DNA from: Pomacea canaliculata
Taxonomy: Eukaryota; Mollusca; Gastropoda; Architaenioglossa; Ampullariidae
Assembly: GCF_003073045.1 (NCBI RefSeq)
Contig: NC_037590.1
Location: 28,856,449-28,920,448 of the forward strand
Direction: 5' to 3'
Length of the DNA: 64,000 bases
The position numbers were made by a program, and so were the translations under genes. The notes beneath the pieces are model-generated. The model was not told where the DNA came from, made no database searches, and worked only from the letters and a program-made list of their open reading frames with translations. Positions 46,801 to 59,460 of this stretch are shown here, piece after piece; within the stretch, counting starts at the first letter, position 1; each line of letters starts with the position of its first letter.

Positions 46801-49736
46801 TATGCACTCCTCCAGTTCAGTTGAAACCTGCAGCAAACTTCCCCCAGATGACCCAGCTGTTTGGAATGGGTACCTGACTCTGAAGAGAGTTGGGGATGGT
46901 AAGACAGTGAAAGAATGAAGACGAGTATCTAAGACTCTAATAACTTACGTCCCAGTGAACCAAAGGTTACAAGACCACCTTTTCTACCTACAAATAAAAA
47001 AATAATGCTTATTTAATTGAGATACTGTTGTCCTTAGTATATTTTGTTAAAACAAGTATTATTTACTACTGCATGCAATTTTACGATAATTTGTTTTATA
47101 AGTTTGGTAAATTATAAAACATTTGTGATATTTCATTTTAGCAAAAAACTATGCCAGAATTGTTTGAATTAGTGAACAACTACAAGCCAGATGTAATCTG
47201 GTCAGATGGTGAGTGGGAAGCCAGTTCAAGCTATTGGAATTCCACCAATTTCCTGGCCTGGCTATACAATGACAGGTGAATAGAGAGACACCCCTATACG
47301 TACTTGTTCCATAAGTGGGGTAAATTTTCCTCTTTGTGAACTATGCTTGCACGACTGTTTGTCCTGTGTACAAATCCTGGGTTATGCTGCCATGTTTTGT
47401 AATTTAGTTGTAGAATAAAAGTTAACATAGTTCAGATGAGAACCACAACAGATTATCTGCCAAAATAATGCTGTTTGTGAGTTAAAATGATCATGAAGCT
47501 TTTGTATTACTGGTCTGTTATAAGTTGTTTTAGAAAGAAGGCAATATATTTGAAGAGCTACCTTGCAAGTGTATATGACTGGTAGCAGATACAAATAATT
47601 AAGACAGTTATAAAACATAAATTAGGAATATGTGTGTGCGGTTTGAGTGGTAAAGAAATTGGGGGGCGGATTGATAGATATTATAATAATGGAATTACCT
47701 GAATTAGTACCTGAATGAAAAATTCTTTATGTTATATTTGTTTTCAACACAGTCCTGTGAGAGATACAGTTGTTACAAACGACCGTTGGGGAAATGACAC
47801 TCTTTGCAAACATGGTGGCTATCTCACCTGCAATGATCATTATAGCCCAAGTGAGTGGCGTTTCAGATTTTAAAATTCTAATACATCAATACATGATCTG
47901 GGTATCTTGAAAGAAGATTTGATAGGTGTGATGAAAAATCTGTTCCTGCTTGTTCTTGGAATGCAGGCACTGTCTACAAAAGGAAAAAATCCTTTTATCA
48001 AAATAGTAAAAATGTACACTTTAAATAAATGACATAATTAAAATAATCATATGAGCACTGGCGTACATTTAGTAAATAACCCACATGGATCTTTACTGTC
48101 AGAAACTGTGCAAAAGCGGAAATGGGAAGATGCAACAACAGTTGACCGCGTAGCATGGGAGTTTAGAAAAGATCTACATCTCGCTGATGTGCATTCCATT
48201 GAAGAACTGATCACCACTCTAGTGCAGACCGTGAGGTGATTGTGCTTTTGTTATTATAGCAAGATCTTACAGTTTTTAGTCCATAGGGCTTTGAGAGACT
48301 ATATATATTCAGCACGTGCAGCAATGTAATGTATTGACAAGATTATTAGTAATAATACTCAGAATTTTATTTTCCAGTGAGTTTGTTAGTAGCTGTTTTT
48401 CATGTTGACTAGCTTGTGATGATTTGTACTATATTTGGTGATTATTGGGAAATGTGGTGGGACAGCTTGTACATCAAAAGACAGAATATCTGTAAAGCAG
48501 AAGGCTATTATCACCAACATGTTTTGGACATTGAACTTTCAGCAGACTCCAGGTAAATTTTCAGACACTGCACCTGAGATGGTGATAATAACCTTTTCAG
48601 CATTATTAGACCATTATAGTCAAAATGCCTTCAGGAATATTAATATGTTCAGAAAAAAATGAAGTTCTTAAACTGCATGTTTTTTGTGACTATAGTTGTG
48701 GAGGAAACTTGCTGCTTAATGTTGGACCCACAGCATATGGAACTATTGTTCCAATATTTGAAGAGAGACTTCTGCAAGTTGGTCAGTGGCTCAGTGTTAA
48801 TGGTGATGCCATCTATGGAACATTTCCATGGCTTTATCAGAATGATACCACATCAAAAAGTGTATGGTGAGTGAAAAGCTGATGCATTAGCTGCAAAGTG
48901 TGGAATGGAAGCCTGGTACATGTTTAGAAAACAAAGTGTTCTTTAAAGGATAACTCAAAACATCCATAGATCCACAGATGTATCTTTATACTTGCAGTGT
49001 AAACCTTTACCTGCAAGTGTGAAGTGTTAACAAATATTTTGTCTTTTAGATGACTTGAATATTTATGAAAACATTTTCAGAGGTGAATCTAAGCAAAGAC
49101 TAACAGAAATTCCTCAAAGTATCATTGTAAAGGCATAAATTAAAGATAAATGGGGACATGCCAAAGAAAAAAATGTATAACTGGCACTTGATTGAGCATG
49201 TTAACCCCAGATACTTTCATTGCCCTTTTTGATGTGTGTGCACTACACACACAGAGACAAACTTTTTGAACACTTTTTCCTCTGTCATTCCAAAATTCCC
49301 CATCAAACAGGGAGATAAAACATGTTTGGAGGACCTTTTTACTTTTCGTGGTTCCGAAGGCCTTCTTTTGATGAAAAACTAGTTGCATCCCCGATGACAG
49401 AAATTTTATGACTACTGGCATGACTAATAATAAATTGAAAAAGATATTTCATCAGAATTATGACGATGTTTTTTCTTTTTGTTTAGGTACACCTCTAAAA
49501 AGCAAAGCAGTGGAGTGACCAGTGTCTATGCTATATTACTCGAGTGGCCAGACACGGACATAGTACTCTTGGGAGCCCCACAACCAGCGTCTGATACCAG
49601 TGTCAGGCTGCTTGGATATAAGGGTGAAATCACATGGAGCCAAGAGGGGGACAAGGTTTGGAAATCCAACTTCCAGTACTTAATATCGGGCAGATGCCTT
49701 GCCAGTGGGCCTGGGTTTTCCAACTGGACAATTTAA
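43890..49736 (+). CDS. FUCA1: Alpha-L-fucosidase (GH29), 8 exons, complete
   Basis: Secreted or lysosomal alpha-L-fucosidase that removes terminal fucose from glycoconjugates. Exons: 43890-44254, 45932-46038, 46334-46464, 47142-47275, 47753-47850, 48103-48235, 48696-48866, 49487-49736; phases join without error and give 462 residues (human FUCA1: 466). Residues 1-26 form a signal peptide ending near GEA. GH29 blocks: [61 protein letters not shown] (its Asp is the catalytic nucleophile by family), [18 protein letters not shown], and [20 protein letters not shown]. The C-terminal beta domain follows. The PROSITE fucosidase motif P-x2-L-x3-K-W-E-x-C appears as [12 protein letters not shown]: Leu is Val and Cys is Ala. 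FUCA1 and FUCA2 are not distinguished here. AATAAA at 50197-50202. Confidence 0.97.
44363..44392 (+). repeat. (CA)n microsatellite
   Basis: CGCACGCGCGCACACACACACACAC-like alternating run in fucosidase intron 1. Confidence 0.85.
44690..44850 (+). repeat. Probable dispersed repeat in fucosidase intron 1
   Basis: TTGATTTGTATAGCACTTTTCCCC and CAAAGCGCTAGCCATGACCA lead into GGTCTCGGCGAGCCT. The first string resembles the one near 8975 and is common at retroposon 3' ends in invertebrates. Boundaries are uncertain. Confidence 0.4.
45180..45815 (-). pseudogene. Possible decayed class A GPCR-like fragment
   Basis: The minus-strand frames contain [22 protein letters not shown], which has the shape of transmembrane helix 3 ending just before a DRY-type site, followed after a stop by [19 protein letters not shown], which could be an extracellular loop. 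Large families of intronless receptors occur in gastropods. Stops interrupt the frame and no other helices are clear. It could be chance hydrophobic coding. Confidence 0.3.
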
Positions 49737-50479
49737 AGAATGGTCCAGCAGCTACCGGTTGAACTTACTCTTGTACTTCAACTTTCTATTGTTTGGGTTC
49801 TTGTTCATTGCCTTATTCATAGTTTTGTTTCTTTCTTCCTGATTATTCATTGTCTCTTAATTTTCTTATGTATTATTATGCATTTATTTCGACACTTGAA
49901 ATGTTGTCAGGCTTGAATACAATGATTGCATAGCAACTATACTTGTAAAGAACATAGGAATGACTACAGTGAATGAACAACTGAATGACTACAGTGGAGT
50001 GCAAAAGTTGTTTCTAATGATTGGGTTAAAAAATTATTTCCTACAATTTGGGTGAATGTTATCCTTACGTTCTAGAGATAAAAGCATACAGACATCACAA
50101 TTGTCAGCAAGAAATCAACAACACAGACGTACGCCAGGATTGTACACGGATCAGTTTACCTTGGAAACGCCTCAGTGAGAGGTGGGACTATATGTTAATA
50201 AAGTATGTCTGTGCATGGTGATGTTTGTAGTGTAACTCGAAAACAGAAGCAGTGTATTCACCCAAATTTTGGGAAATATTATGTTGCACTGAAGCTTTAC
50301 CTAATCATCTGAAGCAAATTTTGCAGCCCGCGAGTCCTTTTAGAAGAAGCGTGTAATCAGCAGGCAAGCAAACCCACTCCCTGAGCATCAATGGCTGTAC
50401 CTGTCTAGCAAACTGACACATTCAGCCCCAGTGCAGATTTGTACTGTACGCCCAGAGCAAGATGTTGATCTACGCACTA

Positions 50480-51190
50480 ACTAGCATCTAATACGAAGTT
50501 TACACCAAAGTGCGCGTGAATGCACTCAACTGCATCAGCAAAACTCTAGGTGTTGCTATTGACAACAACGGTCCCAACATATCCTAGCCATAAGCAAAAC
50601 TGTAGCGCAGGAAACCTTTTTCTTCTCAAGAATTATAAACTTTCTAAATCCTCTCTTGGAAACTATTCTGCACAGCCTTTATTCAGTCGACCATTGACTG
50701 CGCTTCCAACCTATGGGACTCGGCTAGTGGTGCTACGATTAGGCCTCTTGTTAGCGTTCAAAGAAGGGCTATCAAATCGGTTAATCAAAAAATACAGCTT
50801 CACTATTTCCTATCTCTAGTGGGGCTTACGACTACTAACCAGATTAAAATTTAACAAAATTATACTCATCTTTAAAATACTAACTGGCCAAATGCCCCTT
50901 AGACTTTCTACTATTTCCTCCATCAAAATAAAAGAGGGTCTCTCAACATCTCCATGCCGAGAATTGACTTATTCAGTACAAGCCTAAAATATTCTGGCAG
51001 CGTTCTTTGGAACAGACTTCCCTCATATCTCCAAAGACGGCATCCAGAATTTGTACAAATTCAAATTGGGATTCCTACAATACCTTTTCCAAACCCTTTG
51101 ATTACATACAGAGGGATCCTACTCAGGTCAATTATACCGACAAAATTAACATGCACATGTTGTTAGTGTCCAAGCCTATAATAAAACAAA
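50480..51190 (+). mobile_element. Degenerate LINE reverse transcriptase tail, second type
   Basis: In shifting frames: TLGVAIDNN, ASNLWDSASGATIRPLVSVQ, RRAIKSVNQKIQ, NKIILIFKILTGQMPLRLST, then SVLWNRLP. The order (LGV.ID, C..WDS, L...Q.RA.+, L.F+.L.G..P, +LWN.LP) is the thumb and C-terminal region of a CR1/L2-like non-LTR protein. Stops and frameshifts throughout. Confidence 0.75.
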
Positions 51191-51380
51191 ACATATCAAT
51201 TCAGATCTCAACATAATGTTTGTACATATAATAATTGCTCTATATTTTTATTACCTTGTTCTGAATTTATGTAATTTTTTATTTCTACTAATTATTTCGA
51301 GGGATAGATGTAAACAATACCACAAATTTTGCTTATTTTCTTATCATTGAAAATAAAAATTGGTTCCAAACACCCCGTGT

Positions 51381-52059
51381 CTACGTGTCGCTATTTGTGT
51401 TCTGACTGGCAACGTGCAGGCCCCAGATAACGAAGACAATGACCGCAGTCTTCTGTAGCATGCGGTCGAGTCTTTTCAAAGCCTTTATCTTTAAAGCACA
51501 TGGAGGGGAGCCAGGTCGCCCGTGAAACAGCTCAGCCATATCAAAAATAATATTATTGTGGCGGAGGATGCGCGGGATGAGAGCCAGTTTTTCAGATGTC
51601 TCACCTACCTTACTGTAATCTGGCCGAGAGTTATACATTTATTATCTCGATCTAGTTACTTATTTGTAACTTTTTTAAATGAAAAAAAAAACATTTCCAC
51701 AAGAATCACACAAAATACTACTGAAGTATTATTCAGGTACACAAATAGTTATTCTTTAGTGGAAGTCAAGAGGCTCCAAATTCTTGATCCAGTGAAGTAC
51801 GCAAACTGCCACCTGAAGGTTTCATCCTGTGTCTTAGAACAATTTTCTTTTCAGGACACCTTTCCTCTGCTTGTATGTTGACTTCACCACACGAGTTTCT
51901 CAGGACATGTATTACAGGAAAGCCCATCATCCGAGAGCGCATTTGAAGTAACCAGCGGAGAAGTGGAGGGCGGTAAGTGCGAGGGGCGGCGTTGGTGGAT
52001 GGGAAAGGGGCTGGTCGGGGTGTATCCCTAGGATGGATGGGACCACACGCCAGCCTCAA
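51381..52059 (-). other. Two open minus-strand segments, unidentified
   Basis: An 85-codon frame at 51381-51638 reads ALIPRILRHNNIIFDMAELF, then a basic stretch and TAVIVFVIWGLHVAS before a stop. A 97-codon frame at 51766-52059 contains RPPLLRWLLQMRSRMMGFPV. The composition is protein-like, but no family and no clear splice pair were recognised. They may be exons of an unknown gene, a pseudogene or chance. Confidence 0.2.
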
Positions 52060-53209
52060 CTTTCCCTCTTCTTTCCTGTTGAAAGAAGTTCCACACTTGT
52101 ATCACATAGGAAAAAGTGCAGCTGAGTTCAGGGACAACAACACTGGCGTAATTTTGCTACGCAGCTTCTTTTTGGCTATGATATTTGAAATGTTTTATGC
52201 TCAATATTTTTTCATTTACAAACTTTAAGCTTTAGGGCACTTAGATAATGTCACGATCCCATTCTTAGTTAATAAGAGTATTAAAGCGTTTAAGAAACAA
52301 ACATCAAGGTAGAGGCAGTTGAAGTTAAATAATACATAATTTTTTTTTGTTGGTCAAATTTCAGATCAGCTAATTTAATTCACTGTCACGAACCTGTTCT
52401 TTCCTTAGGTTAATTTTTTGGGGGAGGTGGGTGCAGTATTTGTCTTTCATGCACAGCACAGCCGTCAGCTGGCACTTCTTTGGTGGCATTTTTAATTAGG
52501 AGTTACAGTGTGCAGTCATGTGTAATAACAGCTGTATGTTACCCCATGTTTAGCGGCGCACCTCTTGACCTCTTAAACTAGGGAACAGTACAAAATAACT
52601 TTCATATCCTCAAAATCTCCTAAGTCGAACGCTCTTAACTTGCCAGATATCACAAACTTGATGTTTCAAATACAAGATTTACTTGTAAAAAGCAAGTTTT
52701 AATTCAGTAGCATATTACCGTCTATTCTAAAGAGTTTTGAGCGACAGGTTTTAGAAAAAAATGGCAACGTGGCTAAACACATGTTCAGTATTAAATAAAC
52801 ACGAGAAGCATCATGCAAGGGAAGCCCTGTTTTTCTTCTATTCTTTTTAAGGGGAAATGATAAATAAAACTAGTCGATGGCCTGAAGTGCCAAATAATCC
52901 ATGAGCAACTTACAGGCTCACTTGGACTGTAATTGTCTTAAAGGCTGACAGTGAAGAGCACCTCGGGTTCACAATCAAAGGAGATCTTTTGTAAAATGGC
53001 CACGATGGACCAATCAACATCGTAACAGCTGTGTAACTGTTCCGGTCACAACTTGAGATGACGATAATAACAATGACGATAACAGTGCTTCATATCGACT
53101 GAGACGTTCGTGAAAACGACGATGAGGGGAAGACAATTCGACAATCAGTTCGAAGCAAAAGCTTGAAAGCTTGTTCAAGACTTTGACTGCCTTTTGCGTT
53201 CATCGCAGT

Positions 53210-56200
53210 CTACATTGAAACGTCTGCACTAAACTGTTTGACCAGTACGCGAAACTGACTTCCATCTGAATAGAATGATCCATCACATTTTTCTTGTTTG
53301 TCGCACAAGTTAGGAGAAAGACTTATCGCACTCGTCAGGAGAAGCGCTAGTCTCCAGCTGTAGGACAGGAAGAACCTTGACTGGCTGCGGCTCCAGCAAG
53401 CCTCTCTCTTTTCGTCTTCCTTCACGTCGACGACGGAATTGAAGTTGTCGTCGTCCTTTTCGCCAGCAGCACTGACCCAGCTCGCGCAGACGACGATCAG
53501 CCGGTATAGGACGAGGCAGATGACTAGCACGTTCTTGCACACGAAGAAGATGACAGAGTAGGTCACGAGATTGAACTTGACGAGAGTGAAAATGCGCACG
53601 ACGACGTACGGCCCATCCTGCACGATGACGCTGAAGAGGAGGCTCCAGATCTCAGTGGTGAAGAACAGTTCTGCGCAGCTCTGCGTCCTCTTCCTCTCGC
53701 GATCAACTGCGGCTTCGGGTGGCGACGGGTCCGCGTGCACCGCGCGCATCTTTCGCGGGTTGCGGGTGGAGGTGAGGACAAAGGTGAACTGCAGCATGCT
53801 CAGTGACCACACGGCCAGGATAACGTAGGTCAGTACCTCGTCCTTGCGCACCTCCGTCTCGTCGAAGAGCTGGAAGAGCTCCATGTTGTCGGAAGCGATG
53901 CCCATGAAAACGAAGAGCAGCTGCGACAGCTCGTTGCGGCTCAGTTGGCCTCGTGGCAGCAGCCAGCGACACAGCACCAGCAAGAACAGCAGAGTCTGCT
54001 CCACCATAGATACCCACATGTTCGGTTCCAACTTGAAGGGCACCGTCAGCTAAAAAAGTACGACAGGAAAATTATTATTCATTGAATCCGGCTTTCTCAC
54101 GTGTGTAGCATGCGCAGAAAATGGTGACGTACAAGGCAACATACAGAGATTAAATAACCTTAAGGTATGAAGATAACGGTTAATTAATCAATTAATCAAA
54201 GAAAATAAAGAAGACAATTTTTATAGTCAAGGGTCGGTTAAACAGCGTTTTAAACTTTTTTAGTAGCTTATTTGTAATGTCTAAAAGTACTTTAAAAAAA
54301 AGTTAAGAGTAATGTTCATTTGAAGTACTATCACCATCACTACTGTTGATGCTAGTGCTAGCAGAGAGCGTAGTTCTTTTTGTTTGCTACATCTCGGAAA
54401 ACATTGGTGAACAGCGATCGGGTATAGAGCTATTCACACTTTACCCCACTCATCCCAGGAATGTCCACAGGCCCGTGACATTGCCAGATTCGTAGGCATC
54501 AGCAAAGCTGTGAAGTCTGTTAAGTTCCATCAGCCATATGGAGGGCAGCTCCGCCACGAGAAACGCCACAAAGCAGGGACAGAACCTGCACAAGGGAGGT
54601 CTTATCAGTCCACACAGCATTTTGGCAACGACTTCTACTGTTACAATTAAGGACAAGCTCTCTCTTTCTCTCTTTACACACACAGATGGTAAAGCGGCTA
54701 GAAGACTCCAAAGAGCTTGACGAACATTTGATAGATTTTCACAGATTGGTTTTCTAACTTCTGCCACAACTGGATAAGGTATAATCTCCGATTTTTTGCA
54801 TCATATGCAGGTGAATATATATATACATGTAAATGAATGCGCTTGTTTGTGTGGACGAGCGTGTGCACAGACTATAGACGAGAGCTATGCATGACATGGA
54901 TTAAAATCACGAGTCAAGTCTGTTAGCCACAAGAGGATTGTCAAACAGGAAATTTGTGCCGGTAATAGCCGCGCCGATGAGGCTCCAGTGTAAGCACAAT
55001 TTCTTATCATCACCAACAGCCCCATCCCCCATCTCCAGTAGTAACCGCCACAGAAGGCCAGTGCACTGCTAGTCCGTAAGCACTGGTCCTGTCACAGCCC
55101 GTCGACAAACTGGCGCCTCTTCGTTTTTTTTTTTTTTTTTATTTTCATCGCTCTTGAAAAAGCAAAAACCTTAAGTAAAATAAACTTTACATCGGTAGTT
55201 ACACAAGATGCACGCAGTGACACTGACTGTCCTTGGGGAAGGAGGGAAGGGGTAGAAAGAATACAAGTACCACCACCACCGCCCACAACATACAACAACC
55301 GCTAACAATTACGTTAAGGATTATAAACTGTTGTACATGTGATAGAACCCAAGAAGACATTATGTGTCAATAGCATAAATATAAACTGAGAATCCTGAAC
55401 AGACTTACTCAATATTTCACCTTTTTGTCTATCTGTGGATCAGGTTGTAAAGATTTACGACCACGGACGTATATGTAAATCCGCGTTTACGGCTCGACCC
55501 ATCTCCCCTGCATACACGCACGCAGACAGGATAAGTGAGCAAACAAGATGCAGGCGCACACATCATCGGGAGGTGCAAGCACAGATGAACACTCATGCAT
55601 GCATGCCTGCGGGTACGGCACAAACGTCCAGTCTGAGCACGTTTACTTCTGACACCTGCTGAAAAAGGGCGAAACAAATTGCCTAGTTTCATGCCCTCGA
55701 CGCACTCACTATTCAGTCGGTAGGGGCACAAGAGGTAGGTAGTGATACTTTCCATTGGTAGTGAGAAAATAAGCAGGCAGGGATACTTTGGGGTAGCGTC
55801 AGGCAAGCAGTTTGGCCTCCGAAAAAGTTATTCGAAGGCTCAAAAACCCCGGAAAAGAAGCAAAACGACGAAAGGTTGATGGCTTAACCGGAACAGCATG
55901 GCGAATATTTGCGTCCAAAGGAACCAAGGACAATAAAGAATGAAGATGCGAGTATATTGTTTTCCTTGTGGTCTGACTGACAGGGACGATGGAATATTGC
56001 ACATATGCCGAAGCTGATTATAAGGCTACACAGTGGTGTCTTGTGTTTAGTATGATTGGATCAAACTTTAAGACGATGAGAACACAAGAATGAGCGCAAA
56101 ACACACAAACAAAGCCTACACGCACGACACCACACCGACTACTGTTGTAGCTATCTTTCACACACTTCAGAATCCAGGCTTGCGATTACACAGACCTTTG

Positions 56201-56523
56201 CAAGCACTTCGGAAATAAAAAGTGCATCAACATCGACAGACTCACCACTTGCTTTCTCGCCCAGACCGCCAGAAGATGCTGTAGAGGGACTCGATGACCA
56301 GCGGCAGGTTGCAGGCCAGCAAAGCCCAGTAGGTCGGGTTGCCACGCAGGGAGACGACCACCCACAAGGCGATGATGGAGTGGATGGCCAGGACTCCTCG
56401 CACGGCCAGCGCCACCAGACTGGTGTAGTGACCATGCAGCTTGCGCCACCACCACTTGGCGCTCCTGGCTGGGTTTCTTCGTCTTTCTCTCGGGACATAC
56501 CCTCCTTCTGTTTGCTTTCCCAT
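53210..56523 (-). CDS. TMEM26: TMEM26, multi-pass membrane protein, three exons
   Basis: Homologue of transmembrane protein 26, a multi-pass protein of unknown molecular function. Exons in coding order: 56246-56523, 54445-54585, 53210-54049. The start at 56523 has good context. Exon 1 carries helices HYTSLVALAVRGVLAIHSII and YWALLACNLPLVIESLY. The exon 1/2 junction gives KWFCPCFVAFLVAELPSIWL, against human [20 protein letters not shown]. Exon 3 carries WVSMVEQTLLFLLVLCRWLL, RNELSQLLFVFMGIASD, AVWSLSMLQFTFVL and FSVIVQDGPYVVVRIFTLVK, all with clear human counterparts. Near the exon 2 donor (54445) the frame meets a stop 7 bases before GGG|GTAAAG. One missing base around 54465 would restore it, or an upstream donor is used. 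The cytoplasmic tail is longer and unlike human. Confidence 0.92.
55124..55141 (+). repeat. Poly-T run
   Basis: A run of about 18 T, possibly a minus-strand retroposon tail, in the TMEM26 first intron. Confidence 0.7.
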
Positions 56524-56918
56524 GGCCGGTCAATTGACTTTCCTCCGCGTCTGAACCTCCCCTCAGTCAGCATGCTAGATGCTTTTGACAGGTCTGGCAA
56601 CACCTTCGAAGGCCATTATGCAGTGGTTTTGCTTTTGTTGCCGACAGAGGTCAACGAACTTTCGACGATAGAAATGATTTTCCGGTGTCAGCAAGATAGA
56701 TATCTCACGAAACAATCGGCTGGCCGGCCGTTCAAGTACCGATGGCAAAGCCAGCCAACTAAGATCTGTTGACATCAGCAGCCCTGATATAGGGAGGGGA
56801 TGGCGTTTTCAGTCGACCGTGACCGAGGCAAGAGATTATAACTGGCAAGTTTATTTCAGGTCACAGCCAGCCAGGGGTAAGAGATTTGCCCTTTTTTTCT
56901 TATGATATATGAGCATAC

Positions 56919-57038
56919 CCTTTCTTTACAGTCGTCACAGGCGAGACCCACGGCGAAGAAAGCGAGGTACGCGGGAAAGCACTTGTCAGGCAACACGGAG
57001 AGACCAGTGGTTGTGGATGAGATCGTGGATTCAAGTGT
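56919..57038 (-). CDS. Putative exon of an unidentified gene
   Basis: Exactly 40 codons between a strong acceptor (pyrimidine tract, CTTGCAG) and a donor (GG|GTATGC), phase 0 on both sides. It encodes a hydrophobic helix, CFPAYLAFFAVGLA, after a Ser/Thr-rich stretch TISSTTTGLS, then ACDDCKER. It joins in frame with the minus-strand segment at 63309-63376. No family was recognised. The opposite strand also offers an acceptor at 56931, so strand is not proven. Confidence 0.35.
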
Positions 57039-57379
57039 CTGCAAGAAAAGGTTAATTTTAGACGTGCAAAAACTTATCGCTAAACAGTAAGATGACATAC
57101 ATGGAAAAATTAATACCCACGAAGTAAAAAAAAAAAAATTAAATGTCATTTTGCTAAAAGCAAACCTCTAAGCAAAATCTGGTGTGACAAAGGTGCACCA
57201 CAGGTGATGAGTAGTAGTAGGAGAAAAAGACCTGATCAGGTGAAAGAAGATATGGCGATCAGGCGAAAGCAAAGCTGAGAACCCGAGACCTGGAAGAACG
57301 TACCGTGAGAATCGCACGCCACTCCTACTGTGCGTGGGTCTCGTCTGTAACAACTTTGCTCGTCTGCAGCGGGAGCGTT

Positions 57380-57960
57380 GCCCGTGCAGCGCTTTTTACC
57401 CCTTTCCGGTTCGAATAGACATCTCGAAACGGTCGCCATGTGCTTCCGGCCCCCTTCTTCCCCCTCCCCCCTGCAGACCCTCCCCCCCAAAGTAACCCCC
57501 TTTTTTTGTGCGGAAATTTTTCACGCTAAGCAAATGGGAGGGCGACGGGGGGAAGGAAGCCGGTGGTACGTGGGAGGTGAGGGAGGGGAGGGTCTTCGCG
57601 AAGGACGTTTAGTGAGCATCATCAAACAGGCCCCCGCCGCGTGACTGCTGCCTGTTGCCGTTAGACGTGGAGCCACTGTTCTGCCGCGGAGGTGCTAGGG
57701 AGCCGCTATAGGGTTTCTGTCGTGCACATCACCTGTTGCTGAGGTTAGCCGGTAGACAACGGAGGTATATGACATAGATATAGAGGATTTATCTCTGTGG
57801 GCAGAACACACGTACTTTGCCATTCCGATAACGATGACTGGGTGGTGGAGGCAGGGAGAGGGATGGCGCGAACTGTCGGGTGAACGCGGACAAGGGTCTG
57901 TGCAGCGTCAACCGAGCTGACGTGCTTTATTCTGCACGTGAGGTCGCGACGATGGCAACC
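57380..57960. promoter_or_regulatory. GC-rich region, possible promoter
   Basis: A marked rise in G+C and CpG compared with the AT-rich flanks, leading into the first-exon candidate at 57952. Contains pyrimidine tracts CCCCCTCCCCCCTGC and CCCTCCCCCCC. Confidence 0.4.
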
Positions 57961-58011
57961 AACACCAGCAGCGGGAACGGTGGGAAGTCTTTTCGCCTGT
58001 TAAGAGGCACT
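57952..58011 (+). CDS. Candidate first coding exon, unidentified gene
   Basis: GCGACGATGG opens 20 codons, MATNTSSGNGGKSFRLLRGT, ending at ACT before GTAAGT, a consensus donor. It sits at the edge of a GC-rich region. No downstream exon was found in the remaining 6 kb, so the gene would have a large first intron extending beyond the window. The peptide was not recognised. Confidence 0.35.
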
Positions 58012-58689
58012 GTAAGTTCTGGACGCACTAAGTGTGCCTTGGTTGTCGACATGAGTAGGTTGGTGGTTGAAATAGTGCAGAATCAGAATAGAAACAATAA
58101 AAAAAATCACTGGACATTTTCCTTTATCCCACTCCTCCCATTTCCATCTGTGGTTTGCATTTTGGGAGTGCGAGTGGGTGGGATAAGTTATGGAAATTAT
58201 AAAATGACGCATCAAGACCATTTAGACTTGTAGTTTTTTTTCCAGATAAAATAAGCTTGAAAAAATAACATCTAAAGTTGAAATAGCACAATCGAACAAA
58301 GAACAACTAATTAGTTAATTACTCTGGTGTATGTAAAGGGGTTATTAAATGACACTTTTGTGACATGCCCTTTCAGGTCATGCAAAAATACAACACAATA
58401 ACCAAATTTTATAGGTTTCGCCAAATAAAATGTAAACGTTACAGTGGAAGATAAGACAGTTTTGAGCATAAGGACATGAATAACTAACTGTCTGAAGATG
58501 AAAAGACACAATTTAGAGTTTAATTTTCTTTATTGACCAAACAAAAAGAAATGGAAGAGATAAAACAGGGAGCATTACCAGGTTTTTACTTCCACATACT
58601 CAAGGTATGTACTGTTTATATTATTATTAATATTATTATTAAACACTTTTATTTAACTTTCTATGTATGTTTGTAATTTTGTAATCGAT

Positions 58690-59030
58690 TTTCCACCCAC
58701 TTCCCATCGTCACACAGGTCTGCAAGTTTCACCCGTTACTCATTTCCAGTGACAATCGCCACCGCAACTCATTAATTCCACGTGGCATTCACTTGATTAA
58801 CTCTACTGGCTGTCATCTAGTACTAGGCTGAGGTAGCCTGGGGTCACCCACTGTATCTGCTGTTAGGAATGTGTGTATGGGAGAGACAGAATATGTGTGT
58901 GAAAGAGACACTAGTTCAACATGTGCATTTATATTATCTCTTTTATATCATGTAGATGTATATACTATAGCAAGTACCAGGACTATTTGAATAGCCCTGG
59001 GGATCAATAAAGTCATATTGCATTGTACAA
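58690..59030 (+). mobile_element. Retroposon 3' tail
   Basis: The segment ends AGCCCTGGGGATCAATAAAG, the usual terminus (GGGGATCAATAAAGT) of many non-LTR elements. The body is not recognisable. Confidence 0.4.
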
Positions 59031-59339
59031 TAGTGTTAAATCATTTCTAGCAGTCCACAAGAAGTAAAATATTTTAATTTTTAAAAACTTTCTATGAGAA
59101 CTTATAGGCCTAATTATGGGTGAAAGGTAACTGCTGCTCTAGGACCAGTAGGGATATCTCCCCTAATTCGGTCTGTATGAAAATATTCACAAAGTAAAAC
59201 GATCAATCCGGTAGCAAAATTCAAAAAGACTACAAAAATAAGTAAATTTGTTTAAAAAAAACCCCACTCTTTTATTTGAAACCACTTAAAAGAAAGTTAA
59301 GTGTAAAATATTTGTAAGGTTCCCTCACACTTTTATTTA

Positions 59340-59460
59340 TTATTTATTTGAGTTATTTATTATTGACCTGTTGACTTAGCTTTGTGTCCAGCGTTCTGCG
59401 CACTCTCCAACCTGAGCATGATTGTGCGCTATATAAATTGCATTATATTTTATTATTTCT
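59340..59460 (+). mobile_element. Retroposon 3' tail
   Basis: TGTGCGCTATATAAATTGCA followed by ATTATTT repeats resembles a LINE 3' end of the same kind as 40977-41010. Confidence 0.35.

Larger units (their letters stand above)
49737..53209. other. Spacer between fucosidase and TMEM26
   Basis: Holds the fucosidase 3' UTR, a LINE remnant (50480-51190) and two open minus-strand segments of unknown nature (51381-52060). The rest is AT-rich, without recognised features. No certain polyadenylation signal for TMEM26 was found. Confidence 0.5.
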
